Assembly (NCBI RefSeq): GCF_010093345.1
Contig: NZ_PDWT01000001.1
Coordinates: 248,001 to 312,000 of the forward strand
DNA from: Pseudoxanthomonas yeongjuensis
GTDB lineage: Bacteria; Pseudomonadota; Gammaproteobacteria; Xanthomonadales; Xanthomonadaceae
Length of the DNA: 64,000 nt
Direction: 5' to 3'
Shown piece after piece: positions 16,744 through 25,238 of the stretch (positions are counted from its first letter, which is position 1; the number at the start of each line of letters is the position of its first letter). The translations under genes were made by a program, and so were the position numbers. The notes beneath the pieces are model-generated. The model saw nothing but the letters and a program-made list of their open reading frames with translations, made no database searches and was not told the origin of the DNA.

Positions 16744-18363
16744 ATGGCGACGAATCGTTGGTGGCGTGGCGGGGTGATCTACCAGATCTACCCACGCAGT
16801 TTCATGGATACCAATGGCGACGGCGTCGGCGACCTGCCCGGGATCGTAGACAGGCTGGACTACGTCGCCAGCCTGGGCGTGGACGCGATCTGGATATCGC
16901 CGTTCTTCAAGTCGCCGATGGCCGACTTCGGCTACGACATCGCCGACTATCGCGATGTCGACCCGCTGTTCGGCACCCTCGCCGATTTCGACCGCCTGCT
17001 GGCCAAGGCCCACGGCCTGGGCATCAAGGTGATGATTGACCAGGTGCTCAGCCATTGTTCGGTCGAGCACGAATGGTTCAGGGAAAGCCGCGAAAGCCGC
17101 GACAACCCAAGGGCGGACTGGTTCGCATGGGCCGATCCGAAACCCGACGGCACCCCGCCGAACAACTGGATGTCGCTGTTCGGCGGCGTGGCCTGGAAGT
17201 GGGAACCACGCCGCGAGCAGTACTACCTGCACAACTTCCTGTCCTCGCAGCCGCAGCTGAATTTCCACTACCCGGCGGTGCGCGAGGCGATGCTGGACAA
17301 CCTGAAATTCTGGCTGGACCGCGGCGTCGACGGCATGCGCCTGGACTCGATCAATTTCTGCTTCCACGATGCGCAACTGCGCGACAACCCGGCCAAGCCG
17401 GCGCACCTGCGCGTCGGCCGCGGCTTCAGCGCCGACAACCCGTACGCCTACCAGTACCACCACTACAACAACACCCAGCCCGAGAACCTCGCGCTGATGG
17501 AGCAGTTGCGCGAATTGTTCGACCGCTATCCGGGGGCGACCACGCTGGGCGAGATATCGTCGGAGGATTCGCTGGCGACCATGGGCGAATACGTCAACGA
17601 TCGTCGCCTGCACATGGGATACAGCTTCGAACTGCTGACCGAGGATTTTTCCGCCGCCTACATCCGTGGCACCGCCGAGGCGCTGGAGGCGAGGATGGCC
17701 GACGGCTGGCCGTGCTGGGCGATCTCCAACCACGACGTGCAGCGCGCGGTCACGCGCTGGGGCGGGGCGGAGGCGAGCGGCACCTTCGCCAAGCAACTGG
17801 TGGCGCTGGTATGTTCGCTGCGCGGTTCGGTGTGCCTGTACCAGGGCGAGGAACTGGGTCTGGGCGAGGCCGACGTGCCTTACGAAGCGCTGCAGGATCC
17901 CTACGGCAAGACCTTCTGGCCCAACTTCAAGGGCCGCGATGGATGCCGCACGCCGATGCCCTGGGACGACAGCGCGCAGGCGGGATTCACCACCGGCAGC
18001 CATCCCTGGTTGCCCATCGCCGAGGCGCATCGCGCGCTGGCCGTGCAAGGGCAGGAGCGCGACGCGCACTCCACGCTCAACGCCACGCGCGGGTTCCTGC
18101 GCTGGCGCAAGACCCAGCCGGCATTGCAATGGGGCGACATCCGTTTCCTCGACACGGCCGAGCCGGTGCTGGCCTTCATCCGCAGCTTCGAGGGCCAGCG
18201 CTTGCTGGTGGCCTTCAACCTGTCCGCCGCGGCGGTGGAATGGGAAATTCCTGGCGACCTGCAAGTGCGGGCCATCGACAGCCACGGCCTCATCGCCGGG
18301 CAGGTAGAAGATGGCTTGCTTAAATTGCCCGCGCAAGGGGTGTTCTACGCAACGATCGCTTGA
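16744..18363 (+). CDS. GH13 alpha-glucosidase (oligo-1,4-glucosidase type)
   Basis: Cytoplasmic enzyme releasing glucose from maltose and short malto-oligosaccharides. The 539-aa protein begins MATNRWWRGGVIYQIYPRSF with no signal peptide and shows GDLPGIVDRLDYVASLGVDA, nucleophile Asp in GMRLDSINF (about residue 202), acid Glu in TLGEISS (about 269) and Asp in ISNHDVQRA (about 331). It resembles the Xanthomonas alpha-glucosidase that also transfers glucosyl groups; that activity is inferred from family. ATG 16744 starts directly at the conserved domain. It is divergent from the transporter and followed by an esterase-like lipoprotein. Confidence 0.92.
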   Translation: MATNRWWRGGVIYQIYPRSFMDTNGDGVGDLPGIVDRLDYVASLGVDAIWISPFFKSPMADFGYDIADYRDVDPLFGTLADFDRLLAKAHGLGIKVMIDQVLSHCSVEHEWFRESRESRDNPRADWFAWADPKPDGTPPNNWMSLFGGVAWKWEPRREQYYLHNFLSSQPQLNFHYPAVREAMLDNLKFWLDRGVDGMRLDSINFCFHDAQLRDNPAKPAHLRVGRGFSADNPYAYQYHHYNNTQPENLALMEQLRELFDRYPGATTLGEISSEDSLATMGEYVNDRRLHMGYSFELLTEDFSAAYIRGTAEALEARMADGWPCWAISNHDVQRAVTRWGGAEASGTFAKQLVALVCSLRGSVCLYQGEELGLGEADVPYEALQDPYGKTFWPNFKGRDGCRTPMPWDDSAQAGFTTGSHPWLPIAEAHRALAVQGQERDAHSTLNATRGFLRWRKTQPALQWGDIRFLDTAEPVLAFIRSFEGQRLLVAFNLSAAAVEWEIPGDLQVRAIDSHGLIAGQVEDGLLKLPAQGVFYATIA

Positions 18364-18365
18364 TC

Positions 18366-18467
18366 GTGGGAGCGGCGTCCCGCCGCGAGCTCTTGATCTT
18401 GTTGCCGCTTGTGTTTCCTGGGGAATCGGGCAAGGGCGAAAAGCTCGCGGCGGGACGCCGCTCCCAC
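18366..18467. repeat. GTGGGAGCGGCG-family paired inverted repeat
   Basis: Arms GTGGGAGCGGCGTCCCGCCG and its reverse complement, about 50 bp apart, start directly behind the alpha-glucosidase stop. The inner stem is GGCGTCCCGCC rather than the GGGCCTTGCCC of other copies, with both arms changed together. Confidence 0.8.
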
Positions 18468-18478
18468 GAGGTGAATCA

Positions 18479-19525
18479 ATGACGGAACCATGCCGCTTGC
18501 CAGCAAGGACCATGATCGTCGCAATGATCGCGATCCTTGCCGCCTGTGCGACCCATCACGGAGTCCGTAGCAGCGACGTCGGTCGCGATCCGGGTATCGA
18601 TGCGCTCTCATCGCGACTGACGCCGCTCCCACAAGCACTTGGCGCATCGACCGTAATCGGTGCCGAGCTGGAGGCGAAGGCGTTCGCCCCGGACAAGGTC
18701 AAGGTCGCCATTTACCTGCCGCCGGGTTATGAACCGGCTTCCGGAACGGCCTATCCGACGCTGTATCTCAACGATGGACAGGACGCGGCTGAGGTTGGGT
18801 TGGGTCCGACGCTGGAGAAGTTATACGCGGACGATGCAATGGAAAAAGTCATCGTCGTCGCCATCGACATGCTGCCGGATCGCATGGGCACGTACGGTCT
18901 GTCCGATCGGGCGGGGCGACGCAGTATCGTCGGCGATTCGCGCTTCGGTCCCATAGGCCGCCGCGCGCACGACTATTCCGAATGGGTCGCTGGCGAACTG
19001 GTTCCCTACATCGACAGTCGCTATCGCACCCGTCGCGAACCCCAAGCGCGCGGCGTGCTCGGCTGGTCGCTGGGCGGACTCAATGCCTTCAACCTGGGCT
19101 GGGAATATCCGGATGTGTTCGGACGAGTCGGCGCGTTCTCGCCTTCGTTCTGGCTGTCGTCCGATCGGACCGACGCGGCCAGCGTGCAGCGCACGCGGCT
19201 GGCGCAGGGCAGGGTCGAGGCCGGGCCGAAGCGTGCCGGCTCGCGGTTCTGGTTCGCGGTCGGCAGCGCGGAGGAAACCGATGATCGCGACGGCGATGGC
19301 GTGATCGACGCCGTCGACGACACCCTCGACCTGGCCAGCGGGCTCGCGCGGCTGGGTTATTCCGCGAACCTGGAATACGCATCGCATCCGTCCTGCGAAG
19401 AAGCAGTCGCCTTCGAGTTGCTGCCGGATGGCCGGCACAACCAGGCCGCGTGGGCGCGGATGCTGCCGTTGTTCCTGCGGTGGGCTTACGGGAAGGAGCG
19501 GCCAGACGCACAGCCGCAGGAATGA
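18479..19525 (+). CDS. esterase D-like alpha/beta hydrolase, predicted lipoprotein
   Basis: 348-aa protein with an N-terminal hydrophobic stretch and lipobox (MIAILAACATH), so it is probably anchored in a membrane facing the periplasm. The body has VKVAIYLPPGYEPASGTAYP, LYLNDGQD, the nucleophile elbow GWSLGGLNAFNLG and a late His in LPDGRHNQAAW, all typical of the esterase/IroE-like group. ATG 18479 has GAGG upstream. It lies between the alpha-glucosidase and the large receptor on the same strand. It could act on acylated sugars or be a carbohydrate-locus accessory; substrate unknown. Confidence 0.8.
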   Translation: MTEPCRLPARTMIVAMIAILAACATHHGVRSSDVGRDPGIDALSSRLTPLPQALGASTVIGAELEAKAFAPDKVKVAIYLPPGYEPASGTAYPTLYLNDGQDAAEVGLGPTLEKLYADDAMEKVIVVAIDMLPDRMGTYGLSDRAGRRSIVGDSRFGPIGRRAHDYSEWVAGELVPYIDSRYRTRREPQARGVLGWSLGGLNAFNLGWEYPDVFGRVGAFSPSFWLSSDRTDAASVQRTRLAQGRVEAGPKRAGSRFWFAVGSAEETDDRDGDGVIDAVDDTLDLASGLARLGYSANLEYASHPSCEEAVAFELLPDGRHNQAAWARMLPLFLRWAYGKERPDAQPQE

Positions 19526-19981
19526 GATGGACGCCGCTTCCATGATTGCGGATTGACGATGCACTCGAGTTGCTTTTCGCTGCCGCGCTGTATCCGGAAT
19601 TACGCGCCGCTGAAATCTTGATCGTCTTGCTGCGTCGCAACATGCGTGTGCGTGTTGTCCGGATCGGCAGGGGATTGAATCGTTTCTCATCGCAAGGATT
19701 TGATTCGAAGCGCAGGCAATGCGACCGGGTCTCCTGAATACGCAGGTGTCCGAGCGAGCAGTCCGTTCGAAGCCCGCGTGCATGACGAGTGCTGCGTCAT
19801 TGGATGACGCATTTGCATGAATACGTATGCAGCACAAGTTGTGCGGCGAGTGCCGCGACTACCATTGCCGCACGTATCGGGAACGGCCTGCGTAACCGGA
19901 CGCACGGCTCCATGCGGGTGCCGCAACGGCACCGCGACAGAGCCGTGAAACTGAAAAACCAACCATGGGAGTGGAGGGGAG
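19526..19981 (+). promoter_or_regulatory. control region of the large TonB-dependent receptor
   Basis: 456 bp without a supported gene. It contains a perfect palindrome TGCGTCAT-TGG-ATGACGCA (19793-19811) directly followed by the candidate operator ATGAATACGTATGC (19817-19830); the receptor ATG follows 150 bp later behind GGAG. The proximal 200 bp show nothing else recognisable. Confidence 0.55.
19817..19830. promoter_or_regulatory. candidate LacI-type operator, copy 2
   Basis: ATGAATACGTATGC, embedded in TGCATGAATACGTATGCA whose ends also pair. It is identical (inverted) to the site at 16623-16636. It lies 151 bp before the start of the receptor gene. Confidence 0.55.
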
Positions 19982-22792
19982 ATGGTAAAGCTCAAGCGCA
20001 ATCTGCTGAGCGTGGCGCTGGCGTCCGTAGTGACGATGAGCGCGACGGCTGCCTACGCACAATCGGCTGACGAAACCACCGACCAGGCAACGCAGGCCGA
20101 GGCCGCAGCTGCCAAGAAAGGCGATGCCAGGAAAGACGCCACCACCGAACTCGAAACGGTGACCGTCACCGGCATCCGCGCAGGCATCGAAGGCGCCATC
20201 TCGGTCAAGCGCGATTCCACCTCCATCGTCGAGGCGGTGACGGCGGAAGACATCGGCAAGCTGCCGGATGTCAGCATCGCCGAATCCATCGGCCGCCTGC
20301 CGGGCCTGGCCGCGCAGCGCGTCGCTGGCCGTGCGCAGGTGATCAGCGTGCGGGGCCTGTCGCCGGACTTCTCCACCACACTGCTCAATGGCCGCGAAAT
20401 GGTCAGCACAGGCGACAACCGCAGCGTGGAATTCGACCAATATCCCTCCGAACTGGTCAGCGGCGTGACCGTATACAAGACCCCGGACGCCGGCCTCATC
20501 GGCCAGGGGCTGTCGGGCACGATCGACATGCAAACCGTGCGTCCGCTGAGCTATGACGGATCCGCGGCCATCGTCGGCATCCGCGGCCAGCGCAACTCGT
20601 TGGGTTCGGCGGCAGACAGCGATGCGACCGGCGGCCGTTACAACATCAGCTACATCGACCAGTTCGCCGACAATACCTTCGGCATCGCGCTGGGTTACTC
20701 CTATTCGAATACGCCCATCCAGGAAAACCAGGTCGGCTTGTACGAACCCTGGCAGGCCATCGGCGACAACTGGCGTCCGGGAGTGCCTGCCGGGACCTTC
20801 TACTCGGACGGCATCAAGGCGCTGCGCCGCACCGGCGAGCAAACCCGCACCGGCTTGATGGCCACGCTGCAGTACCGTCCTTCGAATGCCTGGACCAGCA
20901 CGCTGGACATGTTCCATTCCTCGGCCGAGCAGGTGGATACCGCCAACCAGCTTGAGGTCCATATCGGCGACTACAACGGCGGCTATGGCCGCCTGGAAGT
21001 CACCGATCCGGTCATCAACGGCGACAACACCTTTACCGGCGGTACGGTGGGCAACGTGTATCCGCTGGTGCGCGGCATGTACAACAAGCGCGAGGACGAG
21101 ATCAACGCCTTCGGCTGGAACAACGACTTCACCGTCGGCCAGGCGCGCATCGTCGCCGACATCGGCTGGTCGCGCGCCAAGCGCGACGAACTCAACCTGG
21201 AAAACAATACCCAGATGTTGCCTGCCCCGCAGCCGGATACGCTGCAATTGCAGATCAGGAACAACGGCTTTTCCCAGCTGAATCCGGGCCGGGACTATTC
21301 GGATCCGAATTCGCTGTACCTCACCGGCACGATCTACGGCTCGGGCTACGGCAAGGTGCCGAAAGTTGTCGATGAACTCAGAACCGCCAAGCTGGCCGTT
21401 TCGCTGCCGGCGCCGGCCTGGCTCAAGGGGTTCTCGGACATCGATTTCGGCTTGAACTACGCCGATCGCGAAAAGAACAAGCGCCAGCCCGAAGGCAACA
21501 TCAATCTCGGCGCGCAAGGCAACACGACCATCGCGTCGGACTTGCAATACGACCCGGTCAACCTCGGCTTCGCCGGCATCGGCTATATCCCCGCCTGGAA
21601 CGTTCCGGGCGCGGTCGCCCGCTACATGACCTTCGAACCGAGTGCCACGGCGTTCCCGTACCTCGTCGCCAAGGCCTGGGACGTGAACGAGGAAACCACC
21701 ACCGCCTACCTGCGGGGCAATATCGACACCGAATGGGGCAACGTAACGGTGCGCGGCAATGCGGGCGTACAACTCCAGCGTGTCGATCAATCCTCGGATG
21801 CGATCCGGCTCTCCGGCGGCAGCGATCCCCAGCCCATCCATATGGGCAAGACCATCACCGACGTGCTTCCGAGCATGAACCTGGTGTTTGGTTTCGACCA
21901 CGACCAGACCTTGCGTGTAGCCCTTGCCAGGCAGGTGGCGCGTCCGCGCGTGGACCAGTTGCGCGCCTCGCTCGAAGTGACCGCTTCGGATGGCCCGAAC
22001 CCGGACACCGGCACCAACCTGCGTGACAGCTTCGCCAGTGGCGGCAACCCCATGCTGGATCCATGGCGCGCCAATGCATTCGATATCTCCTACGAAAAGT
22101 ACTTCGGTACCCGGGCTTATGTGGCGGCCGCCTATTTCTACAAGGACCTGCAGTCGTACATCTATACCCAGACCGATCCGTTCTACGATCTGTCCGCGTA
22201 CACGCCCGACATTCCCGAGCATGCGAATTTCCCGGGCGTCGGGGTCAACCCGACCGGCAGCTACTCCAGGCCGGTCAACGGCGAGGGCGGCACCCTGCAA
22301 GGCCTGGAGCTCACCGCTTCCTTGCCGCTCGAGATGGTCACCGACGCATTGCAGGGTTTCGGCGTAGTGGCCAGCGCCACCTTCAACGACAGCAACATCA
22401 AGATCCGCGACCCGGAAAGCTCAAGCAGCGTGGGTAGCGGCGAAATCGACCTGCCGGGCCTGTCCAAGCGCATCTACAACCTGACGGTCTATTACGAAAG
22501 GAATGGTTTCGAGGCGCGCGTCAACCAGCGTCGTCGTTCGGACTTCATCGGCGAAATCGGCAACTTCAACGGCAACCGCACGTTGCGCTATGTCATCGGC
22601 GAAAACATCACCGATGCGCAGGTCAGCTACACCTTCGGCGAAGGAACCGCCCTCAGCGGATTGTCCCTGCTGCTCCAGGCCAGCAACCTGACCAACGAGG
22701 CCTACCGGACCTACGCCGGCAGCAAGGACCGCCCCCTGGAATACGTCGAATGGGGCCGGACCTACCTGTTGGGATTGACCTACAAGTTCTAA
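19982..22792 (+). CDS. large TonB-dependent receptor, oligosaccharide type
   Basis: 936-aa outer-membrane receptor. Signal peptide MVKLKRNLLSVALASVVTMS, then a TonB-box-like ELETVTVTGIRAG, the plug signature DIGKLPDVSIAESIGRLPGL, GRAQVISVRGLSPDFSTTLL and a long beta barrel ending YLLGLTYKF. This plug pattern is characteristic of the carbohydrate-uptake receptors abundant in Xanthomonas and Caulobacter (MalA-like). With the neighbouring amylase, transporter and alpha-glucosidase it probably imports maltodextrins through the outer membrane. It has its own control region with a candidate operator shared with the divergent sugar operon. A hairpin terminator follows. Confidence 0.92.
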   Translation: MVKLKRNLLSVALASVVTMSATAAYAQSADETTDQATQAEAAAAKKGDARKDATTELETVTVTGIRAGIEGAISVKRDSTSIVEAVTAEDIGKLPDVSIAESIGRLPGLAAQRVAGRAQVISVRGLSPDFSTTLLNGREMVSTGDNRSVEFDQYPSELVSGVTVYKTPDAGLIGQGLSGTIDMQTVRPLSYDGSAAIVGIRGQRNSLGSAADSDATGGRYNISYIDQFADNTFGIALGYSYSNTPIQENQVGLYEPWQAIGDNWRPGVPAGTFYSDGIKALRRTGEQTRTGLMATLQYRPSNAWTSTLDMFHSSAEQVDTANQLEVHIGDYNGGYGRLEVTDPVINGDNTFTGGTVGNVYPLVRGMYNKREDEINAFGWNNDFTVGQARIVADIGWSRAKRDELNLENNTQMLPAPQPDTLQLQIRNNGFSQLNPGRDYSDPNSLYLTGTIYGSGYGKVPKVVDELRTAKLAVSLPAPAWLKGFSDIDFGLNYADREKNKRQPEGNINLGAQGNTTIASDLQYDPVNLGFAGIGYIPAWNVPGAVARYMTFEPSATAFPYLVAKAWDVNEETTTAYLRGNIDTEWGNVTVRGNAGVQLQRVDQSSDAIRLSGGSDPQPIHMGKTITDVLPSMNLVFGFDHDQTLRVALARQVARPRVDQLRASLEVTASDGPNPDTGTNLRDSFASGGNPMLDPWRANAFDISYEKYFGTRAYVAAAYFYKDLQSYIYTQTDPFYDLSAYTPDIPEHANFPGVGVNPTGSYSRPVNGEGGTLQGLELTASLPLEMVTDALQGFGVVASATFNDSNIKIRDPESSSSVGSGEIDLPGLSKRIYNLTVYYERNGFEARVNQRRRSDFIGEIGNFNGNRTLRYVIGENITDAQVSYTFGEGTALSGLSLLLQASNLTNEAYRTYAGSKDRPLEYVEWGRTYLLGLTYKF

Positions 22793-22817
22793 GCGGTCGG
22801 CAAGTAGTGGCGACAAG

Positions 22818-22845
22818 AAAGGGCTGCGGAAAACCGCAGCCCTTT
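22818..22845 (+). terminator. hairpin terminator after the receptor gene
   Basis: AAAGGGCTGCGG / CCGCAGCCCTTT, a 12-bp stem with AAAA loop, 25 bp after the receptor stop. The tail is only moderately T-rich. Confidence 0.75.
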
Positions 22846-22854
22846 CCCATTTCC

Positions 22855-22928
22855 GCAGGAGCGCCCCTTGGGCGCGATGCTCTTCGGCCAGATCGCGCAA
22901 GGGCATCGCGGGCAAGGCCCGCTCCTAC
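22855..22928. repeat. hybrid GTAGGAGCG-family inverted repeat
   Basis: The left arm is of the GCGCCCCTTGGGCGC type and the right arm of the GGGCAAGGCCCGC type, so only the outer bases and the GATGC/GCATC parts pair well. It looks like a recombinant of two subtypes. Confidence 0.65.
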
Positions 22929-22962
22929 GGCGATGCCGAGGTGTCGCCGGGAAGCCGATTCC

Positions 22963-23000
22963 AAAAAACAAAGAAGGGCTGCGGTTTCCCGCAGCCCTTT
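22963..23000 (-). terminator. terminator of tRNA-Ala
   Basis: On the reverse strand AAGGGCTGCGG-loop-CCGCAGCCCTT is followed by CTTTGTTTTTT, about 10 bp after the tRNA 3' end. A classic Rho-independent signal. Confidence 0.8.
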
Positions 23001-23009
23001 GCGATCCTG

Positions 23010-23085
23010 TGGTGGAGCGGAGGGGGATCGAACCCCTGACCTCCACGATGCGAACGTGGCGCTCTCCCAGCTGAGCTACCGCCCC
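23010..23085 (-). tRNA. tRNA-Ala (anticodon CGC)
   Basis: 76-nt cloverleaf on the reverse strand: acceptor GGGGCGG/CCGCTCC, D stem GCTC/GAGC, anticodon stem CCACG/CGTGG with loop TTCGCAT (anticodon CGC), T loop TTCGATC, encoded CCA. A TAGAAT -10-like box lies just upstream (23098-23103). Confidence 0.94.
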
Positions 23086-23334
23086 AGGTGCGGTGGAATT
23101 CTAACGCCATGGGTGAGTGCGGCGCCAGTCCGGGCGGCTTGGGAAGCTCGCCTTCAGGTCGCCCGGTATCGACACATGCAATAAAGGCGGACCCTTGCCC
23201 GACGAGGTGGAGTATCGTTCCGGCATGCGCCGGATGCCGCTTTGCCTCCGCAGGCGAGGACCGGCACCCGCCGAGGCCCGCCACCAGCGCCATGCCGGCA
23301 TGCCGACCAGAACCGATAACCCATCAGGATCCCA

Positions 23335-23667
23335 GTGAGAAAAACCTACACGCTCAACATAGAAGGCAAGAACCGCGATCGATTGCTCGAGGCCAGCAAG
23401 CACGATATCCGCAAATACCTCAAGCGCGAGCGCAACAAGACCTTGCCCGCGGGTGTCGATTACTGGGATTTCGATACGAAGTCGGGCGTGGACGAGGCCA
23501 GTGCGGTAGTGATTCCGTACGGCGATCTGTTCAGTTCCATCGATGCGCTGGTGGCCGATGGCGGCGACCAGTTCTATGTGGAAGTGGTGAGCAAGCCCGG
23601 CCACCGCAGCGTGAAAGCGCCGCCGCCCGATGTGTGGGGAAAGCCGCGCGAGGAGTCCGGGACGTAG
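23335..23667 (+). CDS. conserved hypothetical protein, DUF6172-like
   Basis: 110-aa cytoplasmic protein: MRKTYTLNIEGKNRDRLLEA, then HDIRKYLKRERNKTLPAGVD, YWDFDTKSG and a C-terminal FYVEVVSKPGHRSVKAP. The block RKYLKRERxKxLPxGVDYWDFD resembles a small uncharacterised proteobacterial family that I recall as DUF6172. It uses a GTG start at 23335 with CAGGA upstream. The TAG stop is part of a GTAGGAGCGACG repeat arm, which means the last codons may be repeat-derived. No function can be stated. Confidence 0.7.
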   Translation: MRKTYTLNIEGKNRDRLLEASKHDIRKYLKRERNKTLPAGVDYWDFDTKSGVDEASAVVIPYGDLFSSIDALVADGGDQFYVEVVSKPGHRSVKAPPPDVWGKPREESGT

Positions 23668-23733
23668 GAGCGACGTGAGTCGCGAGCGGAACAAACGCCA
23701 GGAGATATCCTTCGCGACTCACGTCGCTCCTAC
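23664..23733. repeat. GTAGGAGCGACG-family paired inverted repeat at a convergent junction
   Basis: Arms GTAGGAGCGACGTGAGTCGC and its reverse complement. The leading TAG is the stop of the upstream gene; the element fills the gap to the convergent rhlE gene. Confidence 0.85.
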
Positions 23734-23746
23734 GTGCGCGCCGTTT

Positions 23747-25015
23747 TCAATCCTTGTCGCGTTTCTCCAAGGCCGCCGCCGCGCGAAGCTTGTCCTTCCT
23801 GCTGGGCCGCGTACCTTTGATGCCGCCGGTCGCGGCAGGATCCGCCGGATTGGGCGCCAAGGCCTCCATCGGTTCGAATCCTGCGATCCGTTCGCGCGGC
23901 ACGCGCAAGCGCCCGCGCTTTTCGATCAGGCGGAAGTGCGCCGCGGTGCCCGCGCTGATGAAGCTGATCGCCACGCCGCTCTGTCCGGCGCGGCCGGTGC
24001 GGCCGATGCGATGGGTGTAGTCGGTGGTCGAACGCGGCAGGTCGTAGTTGACCACCACCGGCAGTTCCATGATGTCGATGCCGCGCGACGCCACATCGGT
24101 GGCCACCAGCACCTGCACCTGCTCCTGCTTGAACTCCTGCAGCACACGCGTGCGCCGGCCCTGGCTCAGGTCGCCATGCAAGGCTTCGGCCTGGATGCCG
24201 GCCTTGCAAAGCTTGGCCGCGACGACTTCGGCCGCGTGCCTGCTGGCAACGAACACCAGGGCGCGGCCCCAGCCTTCCTGCAGCAGCAGGTGCCGGAGCA
24301 ACTGCGTGCGCTGTCCCGGATCCACTTCAAGCGCGCGTTGCCGGATATCCGGCGAAGGCTGCGATTCGGCCTGCACGTCGATGCGCTCGGGTTCCTGCAG
24401 CAGATCGTTGGCCAGGGCCCGGATGGAAGCCGGGAAGGTGGCGGAGAACAGCAATGTCTGCCGCGCAGGTGGAAGCAGTGCAAGCAGGCGCCGGAGTTCG
24501 TCCTCGAAGCCCAGGTCCAGCAGCCGGTCCGCCTCGTCCAGCACCAGGGTGTTCACGTCGGCCAGGCTGAGCGCGTTGTTGTCCACCAGATCCAGTAAGC
24601 GGCCCGGGGTGGCGACCACGATGTCGGCACCCCAGCGCAGATCGATCATCTGCGGATTGATGGAAACTCCGCCGAATACCGCAGCCACCTTGATGGGCGG
24701 GGAAAGGTGCCGGCCCAACTGGACGAAGGTGTCGCCCACCTGCGCGGCCAGTTCACGCGTGGGGACCAGGACCAGGCTGCGTACCCGGCGCGGCGGTGCG
24801 GAGGACGCGAGGGCGAACCGCTGCAGCAAGGGCAGTGCGAAGGCAGCGGTCTTGCCGGAGCCGGTCCGGGCGCGGGCGAGCAGGTCCTGCCCACGCAGGA
24901 TGGCCGGTATGGCGCGCTCCTGGATCGGTGTCGGTGCCGCGTAGCCTGCCTGGTCAAGCGCACGCTCGAGCAGGGGAAACAGGTACGGCGAGAAGCCCAA
25001 TGAGGAGAACGGCAT
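23747..25015 (-). CDS. rhlE: DEAD-box ATP-dependent RNA helicase, RhlE type
   Basis: Unwinds RNA duplexes in ribosome assembly or mRNA turnover. The 422-aa protein carries the helicase motifs in order: Q motif (GYAAPTPIQERAIPAIL), ARTGSGKT, PTRELAAQ, TPGRLLDL, DEAD, SAT, and HRIGRTGRAGQSG in the second RecA domain, then a short basic tail (RPSRKDKLRAAAALEKRDKD). The start MPFSSLGFSPYLFPLLERAL is typical of RhlE. It is transcribed alone; 223 bp without any recognisable feature separate it from rnd. Confidence 0.92.
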   Translation of the reverse strand: MPFSSLGFSPYLFPLLERALDQAGYAAPTPIQERAIPAILRGQDLLARARTGSGKTAAFALPLLQRFALASSAPPRRVRSLVLVPTRELAAQVGDTFVQLGRHLSPPIKVAAVFGGVSINPQMIDLRWGADIVVATPGRLLDLVDNNALSLADVNTLVLDEADRLLDLGFEDELRRLLALLPPARQTLLFSATFPASIRALANDLLQEPERIDVQAESQPSPDIRQRALEVDPGQRTQLLRHLLLQEGWGRALVFVASRHAAEVVAAKLCKAGIQAEALHGDLSQGRRTRVLQEFKQEQVQVLVATDVASRGIDIMELPVVVNYDLPRSTTDYTHRIGRTGRAGQSGVAISFISAGTAAHFRLIEKRGRLRVPRERIAGFEPMEALAPNPADPAATGGIKGTRPSRKDKLRAAAALEKRDKD

Positions 25016-25238
25016 CTAACGAATATCCTGGAAATGCTGGCGGACAAGGCGCAGCAAATGTTCGCCAACGAGCGGCAAGTCCAAACGCCGCGGCAGGACA
25101 GGCCCGTGGTCCTGGTCTCGATAATGCCGCCCGGCAGTCATCATGCGGGTTGGCACATGCAGGCTGGTACCCGCCGGACAAGCTTCGATCGACGACCTCC
25201 GATCGACAACAGAAAATGAGCTGAAGAAGCCCCGTGGT

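Noticed and set aside
25016-25238. Possible small gene between rhlE and rnd
   Set aside because: Short frames here lack a ribosome site and any recognisable sequence; I see nothing in this 223-bp gap.
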